Source: an uncultured Collinsella sp. (lineage in GTDB: Bacteria > Actinomycetota > Coriobacteriia > Coriobacteriales > Coriobacteriaceae). From it: DNA of 23,956 bases. Below are positions 7,783-15,594 of the stretch, piece after piece. Made by a program: the position numbers and the translations under genes. Below the pieces are notes generated by a model. The model was given only the letters and a program-made list of their open reading frames with translations, was not told the DNA's origin and searched no databases. Where the stretch lies: contig CAJJZO010000005.1 in NCBI GenBank assembly GCA_905197585.1, forward strand, positions 1 through 23,956. Direction: 5' to 3'. Positions within the stretch are counted from its first letter, which is position 1, and each line of letters opens with the position of its first letter.

Positions 7783-9408
7783 CTACTCCTTATCAAACGA
7801 AACATCGGCGACGGGAAGCTCAATCGTAAAGACCGAGCCGTGCGGGTCCGCCGCGGCAACCTCTATGCTACCGCCATGCGCCAACGCAATGGAACGGCAG
7901 AGTGAAAGACCCAGGCCCACGCTGCGGTGGCTGTCGGCCAGACCATGGTTGGCGGTATAGAACGACTCAAAGATCCGCTCGCGGTCCTCGGGCGCAATGC
8001 CCGGGCCGTCATCGGCCACCGAGCACGTCACGTGCCCATCGTCAACGCCAATCGAAATCACGATATGCGAGCCTGCGGGCGTATAGGTGATGGCGTTGTT
8101 CACCAGATTGACCACCAGCTGCACCATCAGGCGCGCATCGACATTGACGAGCGCCGGCTCATCGCACGCCACCACCCTAAGGTCGTGCTCGCGCACGGCC
8201 GGACTTACGTGGCGCAGCGCCTCCTCGACGATATCGTCCATGAGCTCGAGCGTGGTCGATAGGCGCATGCCGCCGCCCTCGAGCTTGGTAATGGCGAGCA
8301 GGTTCTCGACGGTGGCGTTGAGCCATTGCGCATCCGAGCGAATGGACAGAAGCATGCCGCGGCGCGTCTGGCTATCGAGCACGGCGGTGCCGGTCGAGCC
8401 CTGGTCGAGCAGCACATCGGCATTGCCCGAAATACTGGTGAGCGGCGTGCGCAGGTCGTGCGAGATGGAGCGCAGCAGGTTGGCGCGCAGCTGTTCGTTT
8501 TTGGCGAGCACCGCCGCCTCCTCGCGGGCCTCCATGGCGCGGGCGCGATCGAGCGCCAGCTCGCCTTCGCTCACGATGGCATCGGCAAGTGTCCGCTCCT
8601 CGTGCGTCAGCACGTCGGGCTCGGCAACGATAGCCAGCACGCCCACCACCGAGGCGGGGTCGCCCGAGCGCACGAAACCGTCACCTGTGCGAACCGTCAG
8701 GTAGATGCCATAAAACGCCGAGCCGCCATAGGTGGCATCGAGCGGCGTTCCCACATAGGCGGACGCCGAGAGCCGCGGCGGCATCTGCGGCGCCAGTTCG
8801 TGCACCGGCGCGGCATCGCCCACGGCCGTGTATGTCACACGCGGCAGCAGGTCATCGCCCTCGGCGTCGGCGCCGTACCACACGACCGGACAGCCCGAAA
8901 GACGCGCCAGCTGCGTTGCCATGGCATGGACAATCTGCTGCTGATCGGCGCACCGCTGCAGCATGCGGTTGGTCTCGAGCACCATGTGTGTGCGACGGTC
9001 GCTGGCGGCAGCCTGTGCCAAGGCGCGGCGCAGGGCCAACGCAATCGAGCTCGACACAAGCGAGACCACAAACATGATGAAGAACATGCCGGGATAGACG
9101 CGGTCGATAAGCGACAGCGAGTAGCGCGGGTCGACAAACAAGAAGTTGTAGAGCGCCACGGCGGCAGCCGAGCTCAGCAAGCAATACAGGCGACTCCAGG
9201 TAAAGAACGCGCACAGCTGAACGGCAAGCACATAAACGATCATGATGCTCGGCGCGAGACCCGGATGGTCGAGCAGCGCGCCCACAATCGTCGCTGCGAC
9301 CAGCAGCCCCGCCGATACGCAGGCGTCATACAGAGGAGTGCGGCGCGTCAGCGTTGTGCGCCGCCACCAAAAGTTATCGGCAATATCGCCGTCCGCACGG
9401 ACGTCCAT
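7783..9408 (-). CDS. kdpD: Short-form KdpD sensor histidine kinase
   Basis: A 541-residue membrane kinase that corresponds to the C-terminal half of KdpD. Four membrane helices (about 26-47, 54-70, 73-92, 104-126) include the DUF4118 hallmark 'YNFLFVDPRYSL'. A GAF-like region follows (about 145-290), then the dimerisation/phosphoacceptor helix with His317 in 'SISHDLRTPL', and a HATPase domain with 'NLVNNAITYTP', 'DDGPGIAPED' and 'GLGLSLCRSI'. The N-terminal KdpD and Usp domains present in the roughly 900-residue E. coli protein are missing; the open frame begins at ATG 9408 right after a terminator-like hairpin, so the coding sequence cannot extend upstream. A purine-rich stretch (GAGAGAGGGG) precedes the start. 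It forms a two-gene unit with kdpE. Its input signal is not evident; K+ or turgor is the family expectation. Confidence 0.9.
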   Translation of the reverse strand: MDVRADGDIADNFWWRRTTLTRRTPLYDACVSAGLLVAATIVGALLDHPGLAPSIMIVYVLAVQLCAFFTWSRLYCLLSSAAAVALYNFLFVDPRYSLSLIDRVYPGMFFIMFVVSLVSSSIALALRRALAQAAASDRRTHMVLETNRMLQRCADQQQIVHAMATQLARLSGCPVVWYGADAEGDDLLPRVTYTAVGDAAPVHELAPQMPPRLSASAYVGTPLDATYGGSAFYGIYLTVRTGDGFVRSGDPASVVGVLAIVAEPDVLTHEERTLADAIVSEGELALDRARAMEAREEAAVLAKNEQLRANLLRSISHDLRTPLTSISGNADVLLDQGSTGTAVLDSQTRRGMLLSIRSDAQWLNATVENLLAITKLEGGGMRLSTTLELMDDIVEEALRHVSPAVREHDLRVVACDEPALVNVDARLMVQLVVNLVNNAITYTPAGSHIVISIGVDDGHVTCSVADDGPGIAPEDRERIFESFYTANHGLADSHRSVGLGLSLCRSIALAHGGSIEVAAADPHGSVFTIELPVADVSFDKE

Positions 9409-9435
9409 CAGCGCCCCGCCCCTCTCTCAAAAACA

Positions 9436-9476
9436 AAAACCACCACAAAGGGGACAGGCACCTTTGTGGTGGTTTT
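9436..9476 (-). terminator. Strong hairpin with T-tract between the small membrane gene and kdpD
   Basis: A perfect 16 bp stem (9436-9451 with 9461-9476) closes a 9-base loop. On the minus strand the stem runs into TTTTTGTTTTTGAG, a textbook terminator tail. A second partial copy of the right arm (CCTTGTGGTGGTT, 9479-9491) lies next to it. The hairpin ends only 27 bases before the kdpD start codon, so it separates kdpDE from the upstream kup unit, or attenuates read-through into it. Confidence 0.75.
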
Positions 9477-9521
9477 CCCTTGTGGTGGTTCCAAGTGTAT
9501 AGCCTTTGCAACCTGCGGTCG

Positions 9522-9716
9522 TTAGACAAACAGCACGTGCGCGAGCAGTGCGCACACGCACACCGCTCCAAATACCAGTGCCACGATCGAGATCACGCGG
9601 TCGGCCATGTCCATGTTGGCGCGATTCGTAAAGAACCGATCTTCGGCGGCGTCGACGCGCGCCTCACGCACCATTTCGACCACCGCCTCGCGGCCATCGA
9701 GCGCCTTTGTATCCAT
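9522..9716 (-). CDS. Small single-pass membrane protein in the kup unit
   Basis: A 64-residue protein not recognised as a named family. It has a charged, soluble N-terminal part (about 1-38, with 'GREAVVEMVREARVDAAEDR') and one hydrophobic helix at the C-terminus (about 41-63, 'VISIVALVFGAVCVCALLAHVL'), so it would sit in the membrane with the N-terminal part probably in the cytoplasm. ATG 9716 has a strong GGGGAGG site five to six bases upstream; an in-frame ATG at 9746 lacks one. It starts 61 bases after the kup stop on the same strand, with no terminator between, and is followed by the hairpin at 9436-9476. Co-transcription with kup suggests an accessory role to the transporter, which is inference only. 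Confidence 0.7.
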   Translation of the reverse strand: MDTKALDGREAVVEMVREARVDAAEDRFFTNRANMDMADRVISIVALVFGAVCVCALLAHVLFV

Positions 9717-9777
9717 GTTTGCCTCCCCAGCCTCAATCTTGTCCATCGAAAACCAACTCCATGCAGCCTGTCGGCGC

Positions 9778-11805
9778 CTACGGCCGCTCGTTGGGAGCCA
9801 GGCGCTGCATCTTATTCACGGCCTTGAACTTGGTGAACAGCGGCACGTACTCAAAGCTCACGTTGGAGTTCTCCAGACCGTACCAGCGTGCAGGCGTGCC
9901 GGCGGCACGGCGGATGATGTACTTGAGCGTGATGGCCGTACGCTCGCTGGGCTCCACATCGCTTTCGGGCGCCAGAAGCTTACGGATCAGGACGAACTTG
10001 AACGTACCGATGTTACCCGGATCCTTGTAGACCGAGTAGTCATGCGTCTGCGGCGGCAGCTCGCCGGTGGCAGCCAGGTCCTGAACAACCTGACGCAGGT
10101 AGGCATTGACGCGCTGGTTGATCTTGTAGCCCAGGTACAGATGCACGCGGAACACGTAGTCGGTGCCGAACGTCTCGACCGAATAGGCAAAGGTGTGCGG
10201 TTCGTCCATGGTCTCGACGTTCACGAACCACCAGGCGCGGGCGCGCTTGGGATGCTTGTCCAGAATCGAGTAGACGATGTCGCGGTCGATGTAGTCAGTA
10301 TGGGTGTCCTTGGTCAGATACACGATGTTGTCGCTCAGGCGCTCGTAACGGTCGTCGTCGCGCAGGCGCTTGAGCTGTGGCAGGTAGCTGCGCAGCGGCA
10401 GCAGCGTAAACTGGCGCTGCTCGACCGCCGTGCCGTTGTACCAGCACACCATGATGCCCATGATGAGCATGGCCATCAGAATGGTGAAATAGCCACCGTG
10501 GAAGAACTTGGTAAGCGAGCTCACAAAGAAGAAGCCCTCGAGCATGAGGAAGAACGCAACGAAGATATACGGGGCGACCTTAAGGCCGCGATCAACATGC
10601 AAGTAGAAGAAGAGCAGCAGCGTCGTGCACATCATGGTCAGGGTAATCGCCAAGCCGTAGGCGGCCTCCATGTGCGCCGAGCTCTGGAACAGCAGCACTA
10701 CGATGACGCAGCCCACAAGCATGACGTTGTTGACCATGGGAATATAGAGCTGGCCCTTGGTCTCGGCAGGATAGAAGACCTGCATGTGCGGCATGAGGTC
10801 CAGGCGGCTGGCCTCGGACACCAGCGAGAATGCGCCGGTGATGAGCGCCTGCGAGGCAATGATGGCCGCGACGGTGGAAAGGCCGACGGCAAAGGGACGC
10901 AGGCCCGGGGTGAGCATCTGGTAGAAGGGGTTGAGGTCGGCAATACCCATGAGCTCGGGGTTGGCAGCGTTGTTCATAAGCCAAGCGCCCTGGCCCATAT
11001 AGGACAGCAGCAAGCAGCACTTAACGAACGGCCAGGTTGCGTAGATGTTGCCGCGGCCCACGTGGCCCATGTCGGAATAGAGCGCCTCGGCACCGGTGGT
11101 GGCAAGGAAGCAGCTGCCCAGAATCATGATGCCCGCATGGTTGTTGGGGCTCAGCAGAAAGCCGATGCCGCGCAGCGGGTTGAGGCACAGCAGCACCGCG
11201 GGGTGCTGGAAGACAAAGAACAGACCCGTACCGCCCAGGAACAGAAACCACAGCGTCATGATGGGGCCAAAGGCGCGGCCGATCTTGGCCGTGCCGATGC
11301 GCTGCACCAAGAAGAGCACAATGATAATGGCAAGTGTGATGGCCACGACGCGGCCCTGATCGTCGCCCAACACAGCATGGACTGCCGGAATGGTGCGCAG
11401 GCCCTCGATAGCCGTAGTCACGGTAACGGCGGGCGTGAGGATGCCATCGGCGAGCAGTGCCGCGCCGCCCAGCATGGCGGGGATGATGAGCCATTTGCCG
11501 CAGCGCTTAACCAAGCTGTACAGAGCAAAGATGCCACCCTCGCCGTGGTTGTCGGCGCGCAGCGAGATGAGCACGTACTTGACGGTCGTCAGCAGCGTGA
11601 CCGTCCACACGACAAGGGAGAGCGCGCCGAGCACGAACTCCTCCGTGACGCTTCCGATGCCGCCGTTGCCGGCAACGAGTGCCTTGGTTACATACATGGG
11701 GCTGGTGCCGATATCGCCGTACACCACGCCCAGCGTGACGAGCATCGCCGAGATGCTCACAGGAATCGCAGCGTGCGAGGCTGCCTCCTTAGCCTTTTGT
11801 TCCAT
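9778..11805 (-). CDS. kup: Kup-family low-affinity K+ uptake transporter
   Basis: A 675-residue K+ (HAK/KUP/KT) transporter. The N-terminal half has about 12 hydrophobic segments and begins with the family signature 'GVVYGDIGTSPMYV' (26-39), followed by 'DNHGEGGIFALYSL' and 'ADGILTPAVTVTTAIEGL'. The C-terminal part after about residue 450 is a soluble cytoplasmic domain. It would import K+ with protons across the cytoplasmic membrane. ATG 11805 is chosen because GGGAGG lies about ten bases upstream; the longer in-frame TTG start would include that site. The length is slightly above E. coli Kup (622 residues). It heads a minus-strand series kup, small membrane gene, kdpD, kdpE. Control by KdpDE is plausible from the context but not shown. 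Confidence 0.93.
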   Translation of the reverse strand: MEQKAKEAASHAAIPVSISAMLVTLGVVYGDIGTSPMYVTKALVAGNGGIGSVTEEFVLGALSLVVWTVTLLTTVKYVLISLRADNHGEGGIFALYSLVKRCGKWLIIPAMLGGAALLADGILTPAVTVTTAIEGLRTIPAVHAVLGDDQGRVVAITLAIIIVLFLVQRIGTAKIGRAFGPIMTLWFLFLGGTGLFFVFQHPAVLLCLNPLRGIGFLLSPNNHAGIMILGSCFLATTGAEALYSDMGHVGRGNIYATWPFVKCCLLLSYMGQGAWLMNNAANPELMGIADLNPFYQMLTPGLRPFAVGLSTVAAIIASQALITGAFSLVSEASRLDLMPHMQVFYPAETKGQLYIPMVNNVMLVGCVIVVLLFQSSAHMEAAYGLAITLTMMCTTLLLFFYLHVDRGLKVAPYIFVAFFLMLEGFFFVSSLTKFFHGGYFTILMAMLIMGIMVCWYNGTAVEQRQFTLLPLRSYLPQLKRLRDDDRYERLSDNIVYLTKDTHTDYIDRDIVYSILDKHPKRARAWWFVNVETMDEPHTFAYSVETFGTDYVFRVHLYLGYKINQRVNAYLRQVVQDLAATGELPPQTHDYSVYKDPGNIGTFKFVLIRKLLAPESDVEPSERTAITLKYIIRRAAGTPARWYGLENSNVSFEYVPLFTKFKAVNKMQRLAPNERP

Positions 11806-11840
11806 AAGCCGGTTTCCTCCCAACTTTAATGTTCGAAGGA

Positions 11841-11846
11841 ATTATA
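11841..11846 (-). promoter_or_regulatory. -10 element of the kup promoter
   Basis: A perfect TATAAT on the minus strand lies 35 bases ahead of the kup start codon. A weak -35 candidate (TTAAAC) lies 15 bases further upstream. The space upstream (about 11850-11925) is too short for a typical c-di-AMP (ydaO) riboswitch, and I see none. Confidence 0.5.
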
Positions 11847-11928
11847 GGTAATCGGCCCATGGTTTAATGCACTGTTTTCCCAGCTAGATAAAGATTTATA
11901 CAGTCTTTAGGCTACCGCGGCGATATGA

Positions 11929-11961
11929 AATGTGACAAAGGGACTATCCCCTTGTCACATT
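11929..11961. terminator. Hairpin just after the nitroreductase gene
   Basis: Fourteen-base arms (11929-11942 and 11948-11961) pair with one mismatch around a 5-base loop, two bases downstream of the nitroreductase stop codon. The minus-strand tail (TTTCATATC) is a weak T-tract, so it could terminate nitroreductase transcription. The ACAAAGG and GGGAC core words resemble those of the hairpin at 9436-9476. Confidence 0.55.
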
Positions 11962-11963
11962 CG

Positions 11964-12836
11964 TCATTTTCCGAGCCAGTTTTTGAACCACCACTCCATG
12001 GAGCGGCTCATCTCGGCCATAAAGGGACTGGTGTGCTTGCGGGTATAGATGTCCACGACGCGCTCCCCCACCTTGCGGGCATGCGGGCGAAACATCGCAT
12101 CCATCTCGGCCACCTGTGCATCCATGGTCGCGGTATCGGCGCGGCGATAGCGCTCCTCGTGCACCAGGTTCACCACGGGGTGCGCGATTGCCGGACGCTC
12201 CTTACGGGGCGTGCCGATGATGAGCATCGATAGCGGCATGGTATAGGGCGGCAAGTCCAGCAGCGCGGCAACTTCCTCCGCATTCTCGACGATGTCGCCG
12301 ATGTAGCAGCTTCCCAGCCCCAGGGCCTCGGCGGCAACCACGGCGTTTTGGGCGGCGATCACGGCGTCCTGTGCCGCGATGGCAAAGTCGCCCAGACCCG
12401 GCGCACGACGGGGCGACTTGCCCGTGCGCTCGACAAACTCGGGCTCAAAGCAGCCCACATGCTCAAACAGATCGATCCACTTGGCATAATCGACCACAAA
12501 TATCAGTGCCCAGGGCGCCTTGGCGATCATGGGCTGGTGGTCGCACAGATCGGCCAGGCGGTCGAGCGTGGCCTGCTCGCGGATGCTCACGATGGAATAC
12601 ATCATCATGGCGCCCGCCGACGGCGCGCGGCTCGCCGCATGCAGAATCGCTGCGCGCTGCTCGTCGGTCACCGCCACGGGACGGTCGTCATCATCACGCG
12701 CGAAGGCACGCGTAGACGAGCGATGCTCCAAGATGTCCAGCACCGTGTTGCCCGTAGTCTCGACCGGATAGCCGCACGTATCCACGACCGCAGTTCCGTC
12801 GCCGCCCATGTCCGCCTTGCAAACCTGCTCGTTCAT
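11964..12836 (-). CDS. FMN-dependent nitroreductase-family oxidoreductase
   Basis: A 290-residue nitroreductase-fold protein. Recognisable parts are the FMN phosphate-binding 'HRSSTRAF' (38-45, Arg/Ser-rich), 'RAPSAGAMMMYS' (70-81), and 'AAEALGLGSCYIGDI' (168-182), the conserved segment near the flavin. It would use NAD(P)H to reduce nitro compounds, quinones or similar substrates in the cytoplasm; the true substrate is unknown. The C-terminal 50 residues ('MSRSMEWWFKNWLGK' at the end) extend past the usual core. The start at ATG 12836 has a GAGGGTAGGG purine run upstream. The gene is divergent from the LtaS-like gene across a 214-base gap in which I see no clear promoter, and it ends two bases before the hairpin at 11929-11961. 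Confidence 0.88.
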   Translation of the reverse strand: MNEQVCKADMGGDGTAVVDTCGYPVETTGNTVLDILEHRSSTRAFARDDDDRPVAVTDEQRAAILHAASRAPSAGAMMMYSIVSIREQATLDRLADLCDHQPMIAKAPWALIFVVDYAKWIDLFEHVGCFEPEFVERTGKSPRRAPGLGDFAIAAQDAVIAAQNAVVAAEALGLGSCYIGDIVENAEEVAALLDLPPYTMPLSMLIIGTPRKERPAIAHPVVNLVHEERYRRADTATMDAQVAEMDAMFRPHARKVGERVVDIYTRKHTSPFMAEMSRSMEWWFKNWLGK

Positions 12837-13050
12837 CGCCCTACCCTCGCCATTTCTTTAAGAAGCCTTTACGTTTCCGTGTAATTCCCGTCCATTATCG
12901 CGCAGGTCGCCACTACATTGCGCCACACCGCCACACGTGCGCGTTAATATGGCTGGTTGTTGTGCGCAGTCACCAATTGCAGCGCATATCTTGGTAACAA
13001 TCGGGTAAACCCCCGCTTTCGTAGGTTTTAAGTTTGTGAGGAGTCTGAGC

Positions 13051-15351
13051 ATGTTCGCAGCCGCTATCTCGCTCGTCGGTCTTGCGGCGACCGTCCACTT
13101 TGTGTTACGTGAGACCAAGACCGTCAAGGCGCAGTCGGGCACCATTGCCAAGAGCGCCATCGCCTGGAGCGTCGCCTTCGGTCTGTTCCAGGTCTTTTTG
13201 ACCATTTGGGGCGCCGTGGGCCTCGTCGCCCAAAACGAGCCGCTCGCCTTTGTGATGCTCATCCTGACCAATGCCATTCTCACCGGTTGCGCCTGGGCCA
13301 GCATCGCCCGCGACCGCATCGCTCCGCGCGTCTTTGCATTCGCCGAGCCCGACGCCCCCGCCCCCACCGGCAAGCTCGCCCGCCTGCGCGGCGCCTTTGT
13401 GGGCAAACCACTCGTCGCCGCCGTCCTGTGCCTGCTGCTCGCCGGCGTCTTTGCGCTGCTGGGCATGGAGGTCTCGTCCAACCACGACTTTACCTGGGTC
13501 TACCCCCTGTGCATCCTGCTCGAGTGGGCCATCATCACCGCGCTCATGACCGGTCTGTTCTTCCTGTTCCAGCGCCATGGTGCAGCTCCCGCGGCCCTGG
13601 CCTTTGCCCTCTTTGTCCTGGGCATTGCCGAGTTCTTCGTCATCACGTTTAAATCCATGCCCATCCAGCCGGGCGACCTTTCGGCCATCTCCACCGCCGC
13701 CGCGGTCGCCGGCAACGGCTACACCTTCTCGATCTCGCTGTTCTGCGTGCTGTCCATGGGCTTTACCGCCATCGCCATGCTGCTGTGCGAGTACGCTGGC
13801 ATCGTGGCGCCGCATCGCCAGAAGGGCGCTGTCAATGCCAAGCGCATGCTGCTCACCAACCTGCTCGTCGCCGTGCTGTGCCTGGGCGGCGTGACCGCGC
13901 ACGTCACCCTCATCGACTACTACAACACTCTCGGCATCACCGTCTACACCTGGCGCCCGCTCGAGAGCTACTGGCGCGAGGGCTACCTGCCCGCCTTTAT
14001 TAGTGCAGCGCAGTCCATTAAGCCGCCCAAACCCGCCGACTACTCCGTCGACGATGCCAAGGCCACGCTCAAAAAGTACGCCAAGGCCTACGACAAGTCC
14101 GACGCCGCCAAGAGTGACGAGCGCACCGCCGCCAAGGACCAATTCGACAGCGAGAAGCCCACGGTCATCGCCATCATGAACGAGACGTTCTCGGATCTGT
14201 CGATCTACCAGAACATGCGCGCCGGCTACGAGGGTCCGCAATACTTTAAGAGCCTGTCCAACTGCCTCAGCCGCGGCAAGCTCTACGTCAGCGCCTACGG
14301 CGGCGGCACCGCCAATACCGAGTTTGAGTTTATGACCGGCAACTCCATGGCCAACCTGGGCTCGGGCGTGTACCCCTACACCATCTACAACATGGAAACG
14401 ACCGGGAACCTGGCAGAGCAGTTCAAGTCGCTCGGATATTCCACCACGGCCATGCACCCCAACCACGCAACCAACTGGAACCGCGAGAACGTCTACAAGG
14501 ACTTTGGCTTTGACCAGTTCCTGTCCATCAACGATTTCCAGGGAGCCGACACCCTGCGCGGCATGGTGACCGACCAGGCTACCTACGACAAGATTCTCGA
14601 GTTGCTCGACCAGAACGCCGATCCGCAGTTTATCTTCGACGTGACCATGCAGAACCACTCGGGCTACGACACGGGCCTGCTGCCGGTCGACAAGCAGATG
14701 CATCTCAACATCGACACAACCGACCTGGACGCCAAGACCGTTGAGGACGGCACACTGTCCGATGTCGACGAGTACGTCTCGTGCATCGAGCAGTCCGACC
14801 AGGCGCTTCGCTACTTCCTCAACGCCCTGAGCAAACTCGATCGCAAGGTGGTCGTGGTGTTCTGGGGCGACCACCAGCCGTTCTTCCCGTCCAAGTTCAA
14901 CGATAAGTGGTTTACCGGCGAGGACGATGCCACGCACCAGGAACGTCTGTGGCAGACCGACTACATCATCTGGGCCAACTACGACGTTGCCGGCTGCGAC
15001 CAGACGAGTGAGGTCGACGACCTGTCCACCAACTACCTGTCCACGCAGCTCATGCAGCTGATTGGCGCCCCGCTGACTGACTACCAGAAAGCGCACATGA
15101 CGCTGCGCGAGTCGCTGCCCGCTATCAACTCCGTGGGCTACGAGGACTCCAGCCTGCGCTGGGCGCTCTCCTCCAACGTCACCGGTGACGACGCCGCCGC
15201 AGCAGCCGCCACCAAGGCACGCGAGGATTACGCCAAGATGCAATACTACGAGATGTTCCGCGACGGCAAGAACGTGTACACCGAGCACTTCCAGACCGAG
15301 GCCAACGAGACCGACCCCAACCTGGCGCCGGGTACGACCAAGATTAAGTAG
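13051..15351 (+). CDS. LtaS-like membrane phosphoglycerol transferase (sulfatase fold)
   Basis: A 766-residue membrane protein with about eight N-terminal hydrophobic helices (residues 1-20, 37-60, 64-86, 119-140, 148-173, 181-200, 224-252, 266-290), then an extracellular alkaline-phosphatase/sulfatase-fold domain from about 368. The LtaS metal and catalytic residues are in place: Glu378 in 'MNETFSD', nucleophile Thr420 in 'YGGGTANTEFEF', His536 in 'QNHSGYDTG', and Asp607/His608 in 'VFWGDHQPFFP'. The 'IQPGDL' motif (205-210) is also typical. Such enzymes transfer phosphoglycerol from phosphatidylglycerol to build lipoteichoic acid or decorate other glycopolymers at the outer membrane face. 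It is longer than S. aureus LtaS (646 residues). ATG 13051 is chosen because GTGAGGAG lies seven bases ahead; the GTG at 13036 is part of that site. It is ended by the hairpin at 15435-15457. Confidence 0.9.
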   Translation: MFAAAISLVGLAATVHFVLRETKTVKAQSGTIAKSAIAWSVAFGLFQVFLTIWGAVGLVAQNEPLAFVMLILTNAILTGCAWASIARDRIAPRVFAFAEPDAPAPTGKLARLRGAFVGKPLVAAVLCLLLAGVFALLGMEVSSNHDFTWVYPLCILLEWAIITALMTGLFFLFQRHGAAPAALAFALFVLGIAEFFVITFKSMPIQPGDLSAISTAAAVAGNGYTFSISLFCVLSMGFTAIAMLLCEYAGIVAPHRQKGAVNAKRMLLTNLLVAVLCLGGVTAHVTLIDYYNTLGITVYTWRPLESYWREGYLPAFISAAQSIKPPKPADYSVDDAKATLKKYAKAYDKSDAAKSDERTAAKDQFDSEKPTVIAIMNETFSDLSIYQNMRAGYEGPQYFKSLSNCLSRGKLYVSAYGGGTANTEFEFMTGNSMANLGSGVYPYTIYNMETTGNLAEQFKSLGYSTTAMHPNHATNWNRENVYKDFGFDQFLSINDFQGADTLRGMVTDQATYDKILELLDQNADPQFIFDVTMQNHSGYDTGLLPVDKQMHLNIDTTDLDAKTVEDGTLSDVDEYVSCIEQSDQALRYFLNALSKLDRKVVVVFWGDHQPFFPSKFNDKWFTGEDDATHQERLWQTDYIIWANYDVAGCDQTSEVDDLSTNYLSTQLMQLIGAPLTDYQKAHMTLRESLPAINSVGYEDSSLRWALSSNVTGDDAAAAAATKAREDYAKMQYYEMFRDGKNVYTEHFQTEANETDPNLAPGTTKIK

Positions 15352-15378
15352 CTGCTAGCTGCTGAGCCACAACTGAAA

Positions 15379-15508
15379 CGTCTGTCCAGGCGGAGGCATA
15401 TAAGGTTCCCTGCTCGGACAGTCCTGCGCAAGACGAAGGCCACATTAAGTGGCCTTCTTTGCGTGCGGAACTCGCGATGAACCTTATATGCCTCCGCCTG
15501 GACAGACG
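15379..15508. repeat. 130 bp element with perfect 30 bp inverted ends
   Basis: The 30 bases at 15379-15408 are perfectly complementary to 15479-15508 (ends start CGTCTGTCCAGGCGGAGG). Between them is a terminator hairpin (15435-15457). The perfect match of such long arms suggests a recent or actively maintained palindromic element, such as a miniature non-autonomous element inserted after the ltaS-like gene. No coding capacity is seen, and no target duplication is obvious. Confidence 0.7.
15435..15457 (+). terminator. Terminator of the LtaS-like gene (copy 1)
   Basis: A perfect 9 bp stem GAAGGCCAC / GTGGCCTTC with a 5-base loop (ATTAA) is followed by TTTGCG on the plus strand, 83 bases past the stop codon. 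It lies inside the 130 bp palindromic element. Confidence 0.75.
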
Positions 15509-15562
15509 CCCTGATGTTGGGGCGTGGCTTGTCTTGGGTGTATCGCCGAACATATATAAGTT

Positions 15563-15585
15563 GAAGGCCACGTTATGTGGCCTTC
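15563..15585 (+). terminator. Second copy of the same terminator hairpin
   Basis: The identical 9 bp stem GAAGGCCAC / GTGGCCTTC recurs with loop GTTAT and tail TTTGTTTGC, 128 bases after the first copy. It could be the native terminator of the LtaS-like gene, with copy 1 carried by the element at 15379-15508, or the two may be a tandem duplication. Confidence 0.7.
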
Positions 15586-15594
15586 TTTGTTTGC

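Noticed and set aside
9409..9521. A missing N-terminal KdpD domain as a broken upstream fragment
   Set aside because: The space holds only the hairpin and its flanks; no KdpD or Usp-like residues are seen in any frame, so the kinase is a short form rather than a recent disruption here.
11824..11963. A c-di-AMP (ydaO-type) riboswitch ahead of kup
   Set aside because: The gap is only about 160 bases, contains a hairpin belonging to the upstream gene, and shows no recognisable riboswitch core.
13105..15288. Long minus-strand open frame opposite the LtaS-like gene (similar ones oppose tex at 220-1617, kup at 9607-11829 and the RlmKL gene)
   Set aside because: These are GC-rich antisense shadows with low-complexity Val/Gly/Arg/His-rich translations; the opposite strand encodes clear protein families.
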